Assembly (NCBI GenBank): GCA_001983455.1
Contig: LJDB01000061.1
Location: forward strand, 1 to 45,934
Direction: 5' to 3'
From: Candidatus Epulonipiscium fishelsonii
GTDB taxonomy: Bacteria > Bacillota > Clostridia > Lachnospirales > Cellulosilyticaceae
DNA: 45,934 bases
The translations under genes were made by a program, and so were the position numbers. How positions within the stretch are numbered: the first letter of the stretch is position 1; each line of letters opens with the position of its first letter. A model generated the notes under the pieces. The model ran no database searches, was not told where the DNA came from, and saw only the letters and a list, made by a program, of their open reading frames with translations. This document shows, piece by piece, positions 33,790 through 42,496 of this stretch.

Positions 33790-35463
33790 TTAGAAATCAG
33801 TTATACCATAATAGTCGGTCAACCCTTGTTTTAAAGAGTCATGTGCTATATCAAATCTTTCGTTTATAGTCTCCGTCCAATCAGAAAGTTTGGCTTTTGT
33901 ATTGTCAAGCCATCCTGGGTCTGTCTTTTTAAATCCAACAATAGCAGGATTTACGGCTCCATTCCATTCGTTCATACAAGGTATTTGCTGACCGTCTTGC
34001 TCTATAAACGAAATGTGTGTTTTGTCAGATATCTCCCAAAACTGGCCGTCTTCCCAAATTTTAAGCACTTCTTGGAACCCAGGCATAGCTTCAGCATCTT
34101 GATATCTTTGATGATTTTCTATACTAAGCCATATATCCATTTGTTTATCAAACTCCTCACCAACCACTAGTGGGAATGAATCATTTAGTGCACTTTTTAA
34201 CACTCCGTTTTCAACAAACATTTGGTCAGCTCTAGCTTGCATAGCAGACGTATCCCCAGCCCAATACCTAGCAAACGCATATGCTACGTCTAGTTGAGTT
34301 TTTTCACTAGTACTCCAAGCAGGGTCACCATCATCCATTGCATAGTTGTGTATAGCAATTGGGTCAATCACTATACCAACGGTGTTTGGCTGATATGGTG
34401 TGCTTGGTCTTGGATAAATATCCCAATCATTTGACTGAACCCCTCCAACTGAACCTGCTGGTTGACCTGCTGCACCTATCATCCAAGGGTCTCCGTCATA
34501 ACTTAAAAGTACATTGTTCGCAAAGAAATTATATCCCCACCATCCAAGCTCTATCATCTTTTCCTCTGGAAACTCCCCATCATCCCATGCTGCCCATACT
34601 GCTGATTTGCTCCATTCTGGTATATATTCAATCATTTCAGAGATTGCTTCTGTAGTTAAGTCAATTCTTCTTTCTTCTTCAGTTGTGCCCGTTGCCAACC
34701 TATATGTAGTGTCTTTCGTTCCTGAATTTATAAAGCTCATAGGGGCATCCATTGCTCCATAAAACTCATCATTATCACCTTGTGTCACAAAGTCCGTATA
34801 CTCATCAATAGTCCAATTGATTGGTGGTATGTCTATATTGTTTTGGTCTGCCAATTCTTTATTTACATATACTCCTTGTGGCAACAGATATTGTGGAAGC
34901 CCTCCTTGAAAACCATAGTAATTCATCATATTCATAACAGCAGGATTAAAAGTCTGATACAGTGGGTCATCTTCATACACAGAAAGATCCGCCACCAAAC
35001 CTTTGCTTACATCCCCAGCCAAATCTGTTGAAGCATAAAGGTCTGGATATTTGCCCTGTGCTGCCTTAAAATTCTCCATTTCTTGTTGCCATGTTATGCC
35101 GTTTCCGTTTGGATCTCCCACTTTTGCATATAGGTTAACTTTAACATTTGGATACATTTTGTTAAACTCTTTAGCCATTGCATACACAGCTGCAACGTTA
35201 TATGTTGATATATCCTCTGGAGCCCAATCTTTATTTCCCAAATCTTCATGATAAAGTCCGTCCCCCGACCATGCCATAATGTCAATCTCACCCTCTATAT
35301 CAGATGGTATAAAACTTGTAGCTCCATCTTCTACAGCAGTTTCTTGTGTTACAGCAACTTCTTTTTTTGGTTCCTCCGCTGTGTCATTCCCACATCCGAT
35401 CAATGATGTAGATACCACACCCATTGTTAATAAATACGCTATAGCTTTTTTGGTTTTTCCCAT
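33790..35463 (-). CDS. Extracellular solute-binding lipoprotein (family 1) for glucan oligosaccharides
   Basis: A 557-residue lipoprotein, first gene of the operon. The signal peptide MGKTKKAIAYLLTMGVVSTS ends in the lipobox LIGC. The mature part has the family-1 pattern IDIMAWSGDG, MAKEFNKMYPNVKVNLYAKV, and QGKYPDLYASTDLAGDVSKG, with many aromatics (WGYNFFANNV, DPWMIGAAG, DWDIYPRPS) suited to sugar stacking. At about 560 residues it is longer than typical 420-residue monosaccharide binders, fitting oligosaccharide ligands. The ATG at 35463 has AGGAGG 5-6 bases upstream; an earlier ATG adding 12 residues lacks one. Substrate is inferred from the GH16 gene in the same operon. Confidence 0.9.
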   Translation of the reverse strand: MGKTKKAIAYLLTMGVVSTSLIGCGNDTAEEPKKEVAVTQETAVEDGATSFIPSDIEGEIDIMAWSGDGLYHEDLGNKDWAPEDISTYNVAAVYAMAKEFNKMYPNVKVNLYAKVGDPNGNGITWQQEMENFKAAQGKYPDLYASTDLAGDVSKGLVADLSVYEDDPLYQTFNPAVMNMMNYYGFQGGLPQYLLPQGVYVNKELADQNNIDIPPINWTIDEYTDFVTQGDNDEFYGAMDAPMSFINSGTKDTTYRLATGTTEEERRIDLTTEAISEMIEYIPEWSKSAVWAAWDDGEFPEEKMIELGWWGYNFFANNVLLSYDGDPWMIGAAGQPAGSVGGVQSNDWDIYPRPSTPYQPNTVGIVIDPIAIHNYAMDDGDPAWSTSEKTQLDVAYAFARYWAGDTSAMQARADQMFVENGVLKSALNDSFPLVVGEEFDKQMDIWLSIENHQRYQDAEAMPGFQEVLKIWEDGQFWEISDKTHISFIEQDGQQIPCMNEWNGAVNPAIVGFKKTDPGWLDNTKAKLSDWTETINERFDIAHDSLKQGLTDYYGITDF

Positions 35464-35535
35464 AAACAACCTCCTGAATTCGATTTCTATATTAGTCATA
35501 AATATAGATAATAAAATAACGTGTGTATAATATAA

Positions 35536-35564
35536 ATTATATACATATATTATACATACGTCAA
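35536..35564 (-). promoter_or_regulatory. Promoter of the beta-glucan operon
   Basis: On the minus strand TTGACG (35559-35564) and TATAAT (35536-35541) are exactly 17 bases apart, about 72 bases before the first binding-protein ATG. I see no catabolite (cre-like) site. No regulator gene is adjacent. Confidence 0.75.
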
Positions 35565-35722
35565 ATGTTTTTTATGCTACCTAGTAAAAATTTTACACTA
35601 AAAAAATTTTTTTATCACTAGTTTTTCAGTATTCATTTAAAGACATCATGATATTCTTTTAAATTTACATAGCTTAATCTATCCTCCATATAGTCGTGTC
35701 TGAACGATAACAATTCATACAA

Positions 35723-35760
35723 AAAAGACCTTTTGACATATCGTTATCAAAAGATCTTTT
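35723..35760 (-). terminator. Terminator after the first flavoprotein gene
   Basis: 14-base arms (AAAAGACCTTTTGA and its near complement, one mismatch) at 35723-35736 and 35747-35760, 10 bases after the stop, are followed on the minus strand by CTTTTTTG. It insulates the glucan operon from the flavoprotein gene. Confidence 0.8.
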
Positions 35761-35770
35761 CTTTAAATTT

Positions 35771-37711
35771 TTAATTATCTAGAGTTAAAGCAGCTTGTTG
35801 TCCTGCTACCTTACCAAATACTACTGATTGTGAATATGCACCTGTTTGAGCAGTAACTTCTCCAGCAGCATATAGTCCATCCACTACTGTTCCGTCTGCT
35901 TTTAATACTTGTGAATTTTCATTTGTTAACACTCCACCTTTTGTCATGTGTAGTGCACTCATTACAGGAGCTCCATATAAAGTATCATTAGCGTTGAACA
36001 AACGGCTATCTTCAAAGCCTTCTGCACCACTTGTTACATTGTTGTTATACTCCTCAACAGTAGCAAGTAGGCCAGTAGAGTCTATTCCTAATTTCTCAGC
36101 TAATTCTTCCACTGAGTTTGCTATTTCATAATATCCAAGAGCAGAGTGTTTTTGCATTCTATAGAAAGAGTCATGGCCTTCTTGGTCAGTAATAAGATAT
36201 AACTGGCCGACTTTTCCTGTAGGAGTTGAAACACCAGCGTCATTAACTACAAATCTAAGGTCTGCTCCTCCAGTTAAATTATAATTTTTTGATAATATAG
36301 TTGAGAAAATACTTGTAACATCCATATTTTCCAATGCATATCCTAGTTCTTCAAATTGTGGTATATAATCCCCTGTTGCACCCATAGGGTTGGATGTTGG
36401 CAATCCTACAGCATGAGGAGTATATTTTGCAACTAGTTCAGTATTATAGCTAAACCCACCAGTGGCAATTATAACATTTTGTGCTAATATATCGTAATTT
36501 TCCCCTTGATTATTATTAACTTTAACTCCTACTACTTTGTCGTTTTCTATAATAAGGTCCCCGCCAGTAGTGCCTGTACGTATATCTACACCAATTTCAT
36601 ATGCAGTTTTTTCAAGTCCAGCTTGGATTACTTCACCAGCAAATTGGTCATCTTCCGCTAAATGACTAGTACTAGTTTCTCCACCAAAGTTTCCATTTAA
36701 TTCTATACCTATATCACGTAACCAAGCATCTAATGTTTCAGTAGTATCTGCCCATACTTGTAAACGCTCAGGACTTTCGGATGATTTAGACTTGGATTCT
36801 AAGAACATTTCTTTTGTATAATTTATTCCATCATCTAATTGAGCTTTTGAATTGTATAAGTCAAAGAAATTCATATCAAATTTACCATTACCTGATAATA
36901 TATCTAATTTTTCTACTAGTATAACTTGTGCATCAGGGTTAGTTTGTTTTGCAGCTATAGCAGCTGATAATCCTGATGGTCCTCCGCCTATTACTACTAT
37001 GTCAGTATTAACGTTTTCAATATGTACTTGTTCTTTTTCAGCATTTGCAAATGTAATAGTTGGTTTTTCAAGTCCAGCCTGAACCATTGCGTCACTTACT
37101 GCTGTTTTTATTGCAAAAGATGTCATTGTCGCACCTGTTACGCTATCAACTTCTGGAGAGTTAGCTTCTAAAATTCTATCGACTATAATAGGAATTGCAC
37201 GTTCAGCTACAACTAGTGTTTCTGCCTCTTCCACTACTTCTATTGCTTTAATAGTACCATCTTCAATAGTTACATCTACTTTTACTTCACCTATGTATCC
37301 ATTACCTACACCTGTATAAACATTACCAGCTTTACTAGTTTCTTCAGCTACATCAGTACTTGCAGTTTCTTCAGCTACATCAGTACTTGTAGTTTCTTCA
37401 GCTACATCAGTATTTGCAGTTTCTTCAGTTACATCAGTACTTGCAGTTTCTTCAGCTACATCAGTACTTGCAGTTTCTTCAGTTGCATCAGTACTTGCAG
37501 TTTCTTCAGCTACATCAACACTTGCAGTTTCTTCAGCTACATCAGTACTTGCAGTTTCTTCGGCTACATCAATATTTGCAGTTTCTTCTACTTTATCTGT
37601 ACTTACTTCTTGAGCAGTTGGTGCTTGTGTACTTTGGCTTGGTTCATTACTACAACCAGCTAGTGAAAAAAGTGTAATACATGATAAAATTAATGTTAGT
37701 TTTTTATTCAT
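35771..37711 (-). CDS. Secreted FMN-bind/FAD-binding-2 flavoprotein reductase (fumarate-reductase-like), copy 1
   Basis: A 646-residue lipoprotein: lipobox SLAGC (Cys20), a linker of nine EETASTDVA-type 9-residue repeats (about 41-121), an FMN-bind domain (about 131-215) with DSVTGATMTS, the ApbE-type flavinylation site, and an FAD-binding-2 domain opening with DIVVIGGGPSGLSAAIAA. It closes with HMTKGGVLTNENSQVL and GLYAAGEVTAQTGAYSQS. Such extracytoplasmic flavoproteins reduce fumarate-like acceptors using electrons relayed through covalent flavins. The acceptor is unknown, and the HG-nRLGG end of true fumarate reductases is altered here. Read alone from a consensus promoter, next to a close paralogue. 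Confidence 0.88.
   Translation of the reverse strand: MNKKLTLILSCITLFSLAGCSNEPSQSTQAPTAQEVSTDKVEETANIDVAEETASTDVAEETASVDVAEETASTDATEETASTDVAEETASTDVTEETANTDVAEETTSTDVAEETASTDVAEETSKAGNVYTGVGNGYIGEVKVDVTIEDGTIKAIEVVEEAETLVVAERAIPIIVDRILEANSPEVDSVTGATMTSFAIKTAVSDAMVQAGLEKPTITFANAEKEQVHIENVNTDIVVIGGGPSGLSAAIAAKQTNPDAQVILVEKLDILSGNGKFDMNFFDLYNSKAQLDDGINYTKEMFLESKSKSSESPERLQVWADTTETLDAWLRDIGIELNGNFGGETSTSHLAEDDQFAGEVIQAGLEKTAYEIGVDIRTGTTGGDLIIENDKVVGVKVNNNQGENYDILAQNVIIATGGFSYNTELVAKYTPHAVGLPTSNPMGATGDYIPQFEELGYALENMDVTSIFSTILSKNYNLTGGADLRFVVNDAGVSTPTGKVGQLYLITDQEGHDSFYRMQKHSALGYYEIANSVEELAEKLGIDSTGLLATVEEYNNNVTSGAEGFEDSRLFNANDTLYGAPVMSALHMTKGGVLTNENSQVLKADGTVVDGLYAAGEVTAQTGAYSQSVVFGKVAGQQAALTLDN
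37349..37591 (-). repeat. 27-bp in-frame repeats in flavoprotein copy 1 (nine units)
   Basis: Nine units coding for (A/T)EETASTDV-like peptides form the linker between the lipid anchor and the FMN domain. Units are highly similar, so length can change in steps of nine residues. Confidence 0.9.
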
Positions 37712-37756
37712 AATTCCCCCTATTTTTAATAAATATTTTTTTTGATAACGTGATTA

Positions 37757-37785
37757 ATTATAATAATTTTTTTAATAATTGTCAA
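37757..37785 (-). promoter_or_regulatory. Promoter of flavoprotein copy 1
   Basis: Perfect TTGACA (37780-37785) and TATAAT (37757-37762) with a 17-base spacer on the minus strand. A GGGGG ribosome site lies just before the ATG at 37711. Confidence 0.8.
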
Positions 37786-37872
37786 TATATTTAAGCAATT
37801 TCCATTTAATGTTAGATATGAGCTCAATAAATAGGACATTTAAGATTTTAATAGTGACTGAATATGAAAAAG

Positions 37873-37909
37873 GACACTCCTTTTTATACAATACTATAAA
37901 AGGAATGTC
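37873..37909 (-). terminator. Terminator after flavoprotein copy 2
   Basis: GACACTCCTTTTTA (37873-37886) pairs with TAAAAGGAATGTC (37897-37909) with a mismatch or bulge, followed on the minus strand by CCTTTTTC. It lies 15 bases after the stop. Confidence 0.65.
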
Positions 37910-37923
37910 TAGTGTTAAAGTTT

Positions 37924-39714
37924 TTAATTTTCAGAAGCTAAAGTTAAAGCAGCTTGTTGGCCTGCTACTTTACCAAATACTACTGATTGAGAATATCCAC
38001 CCGATTGAACAGTAACTTCTCCAGCAGCATATAGTCCATCCACTACTGTTCCATCTGCTTTTAATACCTGCGAATTTTCATTTGTTAATACTCCGCCTTT
38101 TGTCATATGAAGTGCACTCATAACAGGAGCTCCATAAAGAGTATCATCAACATTGAATAAACGTTTATTTTCAAAACCTTCTACGCCATTTGTTACATTG
38201 TTGTTATGTTCTTCAACGGTAGCAACTAGGCCCGCAACGTCTATTCCTAATTTCTCAGCTAATTCTTCCACTGAACTTGCTATTTCATAATATCCAAGAG
38301 CAGAGTGTTTTTGCATTCTATAGAAAGAGTCATGACCTTTTTGGTCAGTGATATAATATAATTGGCCAATTTTACCTGTAGGGGTTGTAACACCTGTATC
38401 ATTAACTATAAACGCAAAATCTGCCCCACCAGTCAGATTATAATTTTTTGATAATATAGTTGGAAAAATTCTTGTATTGTCCATATTTCCTAAAGCATAT
38501 TCTAGTTCTTCAAATTGTTTGATGTAGTCCCCTGTAGCACCCTTTGCATTAGATGTGGGTAAGCCTACAGCATGAGGAGCGTATTTTTCAACTAATTCAG
38601 GATTGTAGCTAAATCCACCAGTAGCAATTATAACATTTTGTGCTAGTATATTATAGTTTTCTCCTTGGTTATTATTAACTTTAACTCCTACTACTCTGTC
38701 ATCTTCTATAATAAGGTCACCGCCAGTAGTACCTGTGCGTATGTCTACTCCAATTTCATATGCATTTTTTTCAAGCCCCGCTTGAACTACTTCACCAGCA
38801 AATTGATTGTCTTCTGCTAAATGATTAGTACTAGTTTCTCCACCATAGTTTCCATTCAATTGTATACCCATATTGCGTAACCAGGCATCCAAAGTTTCAG
38901 TAGTATCTGCCCATACTTGTAAACGTTCAGGAGTTTCACCTGCTGTAGCTTTATATTCTAAGAACATTTCTTTTGTATAATTTATTCCATCATCCAATTG
39001 AGCTTTTGAATTGTATAAATCATAGAAGTTCATATCAAATTTACCATTGCCTGATAATATATCTAGCTTTTCTACTAGTATAACTTGTGCATCAGGGCTA
39101 GTTTGTTTTGCAGTGATAGCAGCTGATAATCCTGATGGGCCTCCGCCTATTACCACTATATCAGTATTAACATCTTCAATATGTACTTGCTCTTTTTCAG
39201 CGTTTGCAAATGTAATAGTTGGTTTTTCAAGTCCAGCCTGAACCATTGCGTCACTTACTGCTGTTTTTATTGCAAAAGATGTCATTGTCGCACCTGTTAC
39301 ACTATCAACTTCTGGAGAGTTAGCTTCTAAAATTCTATTGACTATAATAGGAATTGCTCTTTCAGCTATAACTAGTGTTTCTGCCTCTTCTACTACCTCT
39401 ATTGCCTTAATAGTACCATTCTCAATAGTTACATCTACTTTTACTTCACCTATATATCCATTGCCTGTGCCTGTATAAACGGTATTCTCTTCAGCTACAT
39501 CAGTGCTTGCAGTTTCCTCAGCTACATCAGCAATTGCAATTTCTTCCACTACATCAGTACTTGCAGTTTCTTCAGTAGTTATAGTGTCTTCTACTTTATC
39601 TGTACTTACTTCTTGAGTAGTTGGAGCACTTGCACTTTGGCTTGGTTCATTACTACAACCCGCTAGTGAAAAAAGTGTAATGCATGATAATATTAATGTT
39701 AATTTTTTGTTCAT
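37924..39714 (-). CDS. Secreted FMN-bind/FAD-binding-2 flavoprotein reductase, copy 2
   Basis: A 596-residue paralogue of the downstream gene, nearly identical in signal peptide (MNKKLTLILSCITLFSLAGC), FMN-bind domain (DSVTGATMTS retained) and FAD domain. Differences cluster in the linker, which has only three 9-residue repeats, and at scattered sites in the FAD domain (MGIQLNGNYGGETSTNHL versus IGIELNGNFGGETSTSHL; AGEVTVQSGGYSQS versus AGEVTAQTGAYSQS). These could tune acceptor specificity. The ATG at 39714 has GGGGGAAATT before it, as in copy 1. A start four residues upstream would fall before this ribosome site. Own promoter and terminator, so the copies can be regulated separately. Confidence 0.88.
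   Translation of the reverse strand: MNKKLTLILSCITLFSLAGCSNEPSQSASAPTTQEVSTDKVEDTITTEETASTDVVEEIAIADVAEETASTDVAEENTVYTGTGNGYIGEVKVDVTIENGTIKAIEVVEEAETLVIAERAIPIIVNRILEANSPEVDSVTGATMTSFAIKTAVSDAMVQAGLEKPTITFANAEKEQVHIEDVNTDIVVIGGGPSGLSAAITAKQTSPDAQVILVEKLDILSGNGKFDMNFYDLYNSKAQLDDGINYTKEMFLEYKATAGETPERLQVWADTTETLDAWLRNMGIQLNGNYGGETSTNHLAEDNQFAGEVVQAGLEKNAYEIGVDIRTGTTGGDLIIEDDRVVGVKVNNNQGENYNILAQNVIIATGGFSYNPELVEKYAPHAVGLPTSNAKGATGDYIKQFEELEYALGNMDNTRIFPTILSKNYNLTGGADFAFIVNDTGVTTPTGKIGQLYYITDQKGHDSFYRMQKHSALGYYEIASSVEELAEKLGIDVAGLVATVEEHNNNVTNGVEGFENKRLFNVDDTLYGAPVMSALHMTKGGVLTNENSQVLKADGTVVDGLYAAGEVTVQSGGYSQSVVFGKVAGQQAALTLASEN
39496..39576 (-). repeat. 27-bp in-frame repeats in flavoprotein copy 2 (three units)
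   Basis: Three units (TEETASTDV, VEEIAIADV, AEETASTDV) occupy the same linker position as the nine units of copy 1. Confidence 0.85.
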
Positions 39715-39758
39715 AATTTCCCCCATTTACAATGAATAATATTTTTACTACTATGATA

Positions 39759-39787
39759 ATTATAATGAATTTTTCAACACTCGTCAA
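39759..39787 (-). promoter_or_regulatory. Promoter of flavoprotein copy 2
   Basis: TTGACG (39782-39787) and TATAAT (39759-39764), 17 bases apart on the minus strand, 45 bases before the ATG. Confidence 0.75.
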
Positions 39788-39871
39788 TGTTTTTGGTGAC
39801 TTCAGCATTTTTAGTTAATGCCGCCGCAATGCAACGTCACATCTATATAATATGCCAAAAGTATTTATGTA

Positions 39872-39898
39872 TTAAAAAAAAGCTAGGCTTTTAACCTA
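39872..39898 (-). terminator. Terminator overlapping the acetyltransferase stop
   Basis: On the minus strand the last codons GTTAGGTTAAAAGCCTAGC form a short stem (TAGG/CCTA plus wobble pairs) followed by T8 right after the stop. The stem is weak but the T-run is strong. Confidence 0.5.
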
Positions 39899-40422
39899 AC
39901 TTTTTTTCTGTCATTTAATTTTAATGATTTTTTCATCACAACAGCAATAGACTTTTTTTCGCCCCATTCTAGTTCTATTTCTTCACACCAGTGAAATCCA
40001 CGGCTACTCCAATATTTTACCAAATTTGGAGTATAGTCATTTATTACATCCACTCTCATTACACTATTTTTACTTAAAGTATTGTAATTTAAATTAATCA
40101 ACTTTCGTATTTTTCTTTCAAAAACATTGTAAGTTAAAGCTCCTAACCCTTTGTTTTGCAATCTTGAATGTATCATAATAAGTGAAAGATATATTTCATC
40201 ATATTCAATTTTATAATCAATTACACCAATTATACTATTGTTGCTATCTAAAATAACATAAGATGAAAAGTTAAATTCACTCATTTTATCCAATTCATTT
40301 AATATGAATTTGTCATCTACTTGCTTTACACCAAGGTGATTTATAAGAAACTTCGAGTTTGAGTTATAAATGTCAACTATTTGAGGTATATCGGCTATTT
40401 CCACAGTTCTGAAATTTATCAT
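39883..40422 (-). CDS. GNAT-family N-acetyltransferase
   Basis: A 179-residue acetyl-CoA-dependent transferase. The core of the fold is visible: FRTVEIADIPQIVDIYNS at the start, strand beta4 with IIGVIDYKIEYDEIYLSLIM, the acetyl-CoA loop RLQNKGLGALTYNVFE (the Q-x-x-G-x-G type), and a C-terminal VKYWSSRGFHWCEEIELEWG. The acceptor (small molecule, protein or antibiotic) cannot be inferred. It starts one base after the uppP stop, with AGAGGT in the end of uppP as ribosome site, so the two are co-translated. The basic tail (KLNDRKKVRLKA) ends in a terminator. Confidence 0.88.
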   Translation of the reverse strand: MINFRTVEIADIPQIVDIYNSNSKFLINHLGVKQVDDKFILNELDKMSEFNFSSYVILDSNNSIIGVIDYKIEYDEIYLSLIMIHSRLQNKGLGALTYNVFERKIRKLINLNYNTLSKNSVMRVDVINDYTPNLVKYWSSRGFHWCEEIELEWGEKKSIAVVMKKSLKLNDRKKVRLKA

Positions 40423-40423
40423 A

Positions 40424-41278
40424 TTAAACCTCTGTAAATGGGAAAAACATTGAATACGCCAAAACTAAAAATGCAAATACTATCCTATAATATGCAAAGT
40501 ATTTCATTGGCTTTTGTTTTAAGAATGATAAAAATGAATTTATAACAAGTAGTGCCACTATAAATGAAACAAAAAATCCAACAGCTAAAGCCGCCCATTC
40601 TTGAGAGCTCAAATTAGCTTGCACTTTCAATACATTTAGCAGTGATTGTCCAAACATAACAGGAATTGCTAGGAAAAATGAATATTCCGCAGCAGCAATA
40701 GTAGAAAATCCTCCTACCCAACCACCTATAATTGTTGAAGCCGAACGTGACACCCCTGGGATTATTGATAAAACTTGAAAAAGCCCCACTATAATAGCTT
40801 CTTTTGGAGTGATATCTGTATCCGCTAGTGCTGTAGTCTGTTTTCCTCGAAGCTTGCTTTCAGCATATAACATTGCTATCCCACCAATAAATAGTGCACA
40901 TGAAACAGTTATAGGATTAAAAAACCTCTCTTTAACTATATCGTCAAACAAAATACCAATTACGGCTGCTGGAATACAAGATATCACTATCATACTCCAA
41001 AAATATAAACCGCTCTTTTTAACTGGAACATCGGGCGATGGAAAAAGATTGATGATGCTCCCCCAAATTGTTGGCCAATACAATACAACCACCGCTAAAG
41101 TTGCTCCAAGTTGAATAACCATGTTAAACATGTCCACAAACTCTTTGCTTGCATGATTATAAAAATGAATTAAATTTGAAAAGATTACTAAATGTCCTGT
41201 TGATGAAACTGGTAAGAACTCAGTAAGCCCTTCGACTATACCTAAAATTCCTGCTTTTAGCATAAAACTAATATCCAC
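40424..41278 (-). CDS. uppP: Undecaprenyl-diphosphatase UppP (BacA)
   Basis: A 284-residue integral membrane enzyme that removes phosphate from undecaprenyl pyrophosphate to recycle the lipid carrier for peptidoglycan and surface polysaccharides. It also gives some bacitracin resistance. The two signature motifs are EGLTEFLPVSSTGHL (Glu16, Glu20, His29) and PGVSRSAST (174-182, Arg178). Eight hydrophobic segments are apparent. The start is a GTG with AAGGAGG seven bases upstream; no ATG gives a full N-terminus. It is the first gene of a pair with the GNAT gene. Confidence 0.97.
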   Translation of the reverse strand: MDISFMLKAGILGIVEGLTEFLPVSSTGHLVIFSNLIHFYNHASKEFVDMFNMVIQLGATLAVVVLYWPTIWGSIINLFPSPDVPVKKSGLYFWSMIVISCIPAAVIGILFDDIVKERFFNPITVSCALFIGGIAMLYAESKLRGKQTTALADTDITPKEAIIVGLFQVLSIIPGVSRSASTIIGGWVGGFSTIAAAEYSFFLAIPVMFGQSLLNVLKVQANLSSQEWAALAVGFFVSFIVALLVINSFLSFLKQKPMKYFAYYRIVFAFLVLAYSMFFPFTEV

Positions 41279-41664
41279 AGTAAAACCTCCTTATAAAATA
41301 AATTAATATTATAACAGTAAAGAACTTCATAAAATATTCTCTACTATATAAGATACATAATAATAAAATACATTTTGCCATTTATTATTACAAATTAAAA
41401 AGTGTATAGCTTATCCATAATACAGGTAAAAAATTCTGCAGCAATTTTTCCGTATAAGATAAAGGTATACTTTATATAAAACATATGCTTGGACTTAAAC
41501 TAATATGAGTCAAGTATATTTGTATTACCTAGTGAACACAATTCATTTACTGAAAAAACTATCATTTGTTTTGATGGTATATAAAATTATAATAAACAAT
41601 ATTGTAGCCAAACGCAGTACGCCTATATTAAATTATAATCTATTTCAAAAAATAAGCAATAGAA

Positions 41665-41693
41665 TTGAAAATAAAGATTCAATATGATAAAAT
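41665..41693 (+). promoter_or_regulatory. Promoter of the DUF6106-like gene
   Basis: TTGAAA (41665-41670) and TAAAAT (41688-41693), 17 bases apart. The leader contains a first strong ribosome-like site AAGGAGGAG at 41703-41711 with no ATG behind it, then GAGGAGGG before the real ATG at 41761. The rest of 41279-41664 shows no supported gene. Confidence 0.65.
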
Positions 41694-41760
41694 TTAATGT
41701 AGAAGGAGGAGTAACAATATTAATAAGCTTTAATATAGAAGATTTGAGGAGGGATAATGC

Positions 41761-42267
41761 ATGGGAGATATATTTAAAGAACAACTAGTTAAAGTGGCTA
41801 TTAAACCTAAAGATAAAGCATTAAAAGTACTACTTATAAGTGCTATAGTTGCAGAAGGAGTATTAATTTTAGCTTCTTCCATATTTATAGTAATAGGGTT
41901 AGCAGCACTGATAGTGGGGGAAATATACTTATTAAGCTGTATAAATAAAGAATATGAATATATATTAACAAATAATGAACTAGATATTGACGTAATTTAT
42001 AATAGACAAAGAAGAAAAAAGGTTACAACAATTGATTTAAAAAATATATCTATTATGGCGGGCATAAATAATGCAACTTATAGTGGAGAACTTAGTAATT
42101 TTCAAAAGATTTTAGACTTAAGTGACGGAAATAACACTAGTCATACGTATGCAATAATTTATCCTATAAATGGAGAGATAACAAAGGTGTTAATTACACC
42201 AAATGAAGAGATGGTACAATTAATTTACAGACAGGCACCAAATAAAGTTCGCAAAAATATCGGATAA
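41761..42267 (+). CDS. Membrane protein with C-terminal PH-like domain, possibly DUF6106
   Basis: A 168-residue protein with a short amphipathic start (MGDIFKEQLVKVAIKPKDKA), two adjacent membrane segments (about 21-62), then a soluble domain with NKEYEYILTNNELDIDVIYN, RRKKVTTIDLKNISIMAG and YAIIYPINGEITKVLITPNEE. The layout resembles DUF6106 proteins of Clostridia, whose function is not known; the family name is from memory. GAGGAGGG lies seven bases before the ATG. Monocistronic, between its own promoter and a strong terminator. Confidence 0.75.
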   Translation: MGDIFKEQLVKVAIKPKDKALKVLLISAIVAEGVLILASSIFIVIGLAALIVGEIYLLSCINKEYEYILTNNELDIDVIYNRQRRKKVTTIDLKNISIMAGINNATYSGELSNFQKILDLSDGNNTSHTYAIIYPINGEITKVLITPNEEMVQLIYRQAPNKVRKNIG

Positions 42268-42272
42268 TGTAG

Positions 42273-42311
42273 CAAAATAACCTAGGAAGTTTTTTATACT
42301 AGGTTATTTTG
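42273..42311 (+). terminator. Strong hairpin after the DUF6106-like gene
   Basis: A perfect 13-bp stem CAAAATAACCTAG/CTAGGTTATTTTG (42273-42285, 42299-42311) with a 13-base T-rich loop, just after the stop. The pairing includes TTATTTTG as the T-rich 3' arm. Confidence 0.75.
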
Positions 42312-42496
42312 TCAATAGCATTTTATACGTAATTGGTATATAATTTTAACGAATACATGTACAAGTTAATTTAAACAACCTCAATCCACCCGTATGCCAC
42401 TATACCAAATGAAACCGTATACACCCATACTTAAAGGAACGACATATACAAATGATACTTGCATACATTCAACCTTACATAGATAATAATATTATA

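Noticed and set aside
37414..37677. Rightward ORF of leucine/glutamine repeats
   Set aside because: It is the antisense frame of the 27-bp repeats coding the flavoprotein tether; its periodicity is fully explained by that gene.
41505..41687. 60-residue rightward ORF upstream of the DUF6106-like gene
   Set aside because: No ribosome site, no recognisable pattern, and the promoter of the next gene lies inside its end.
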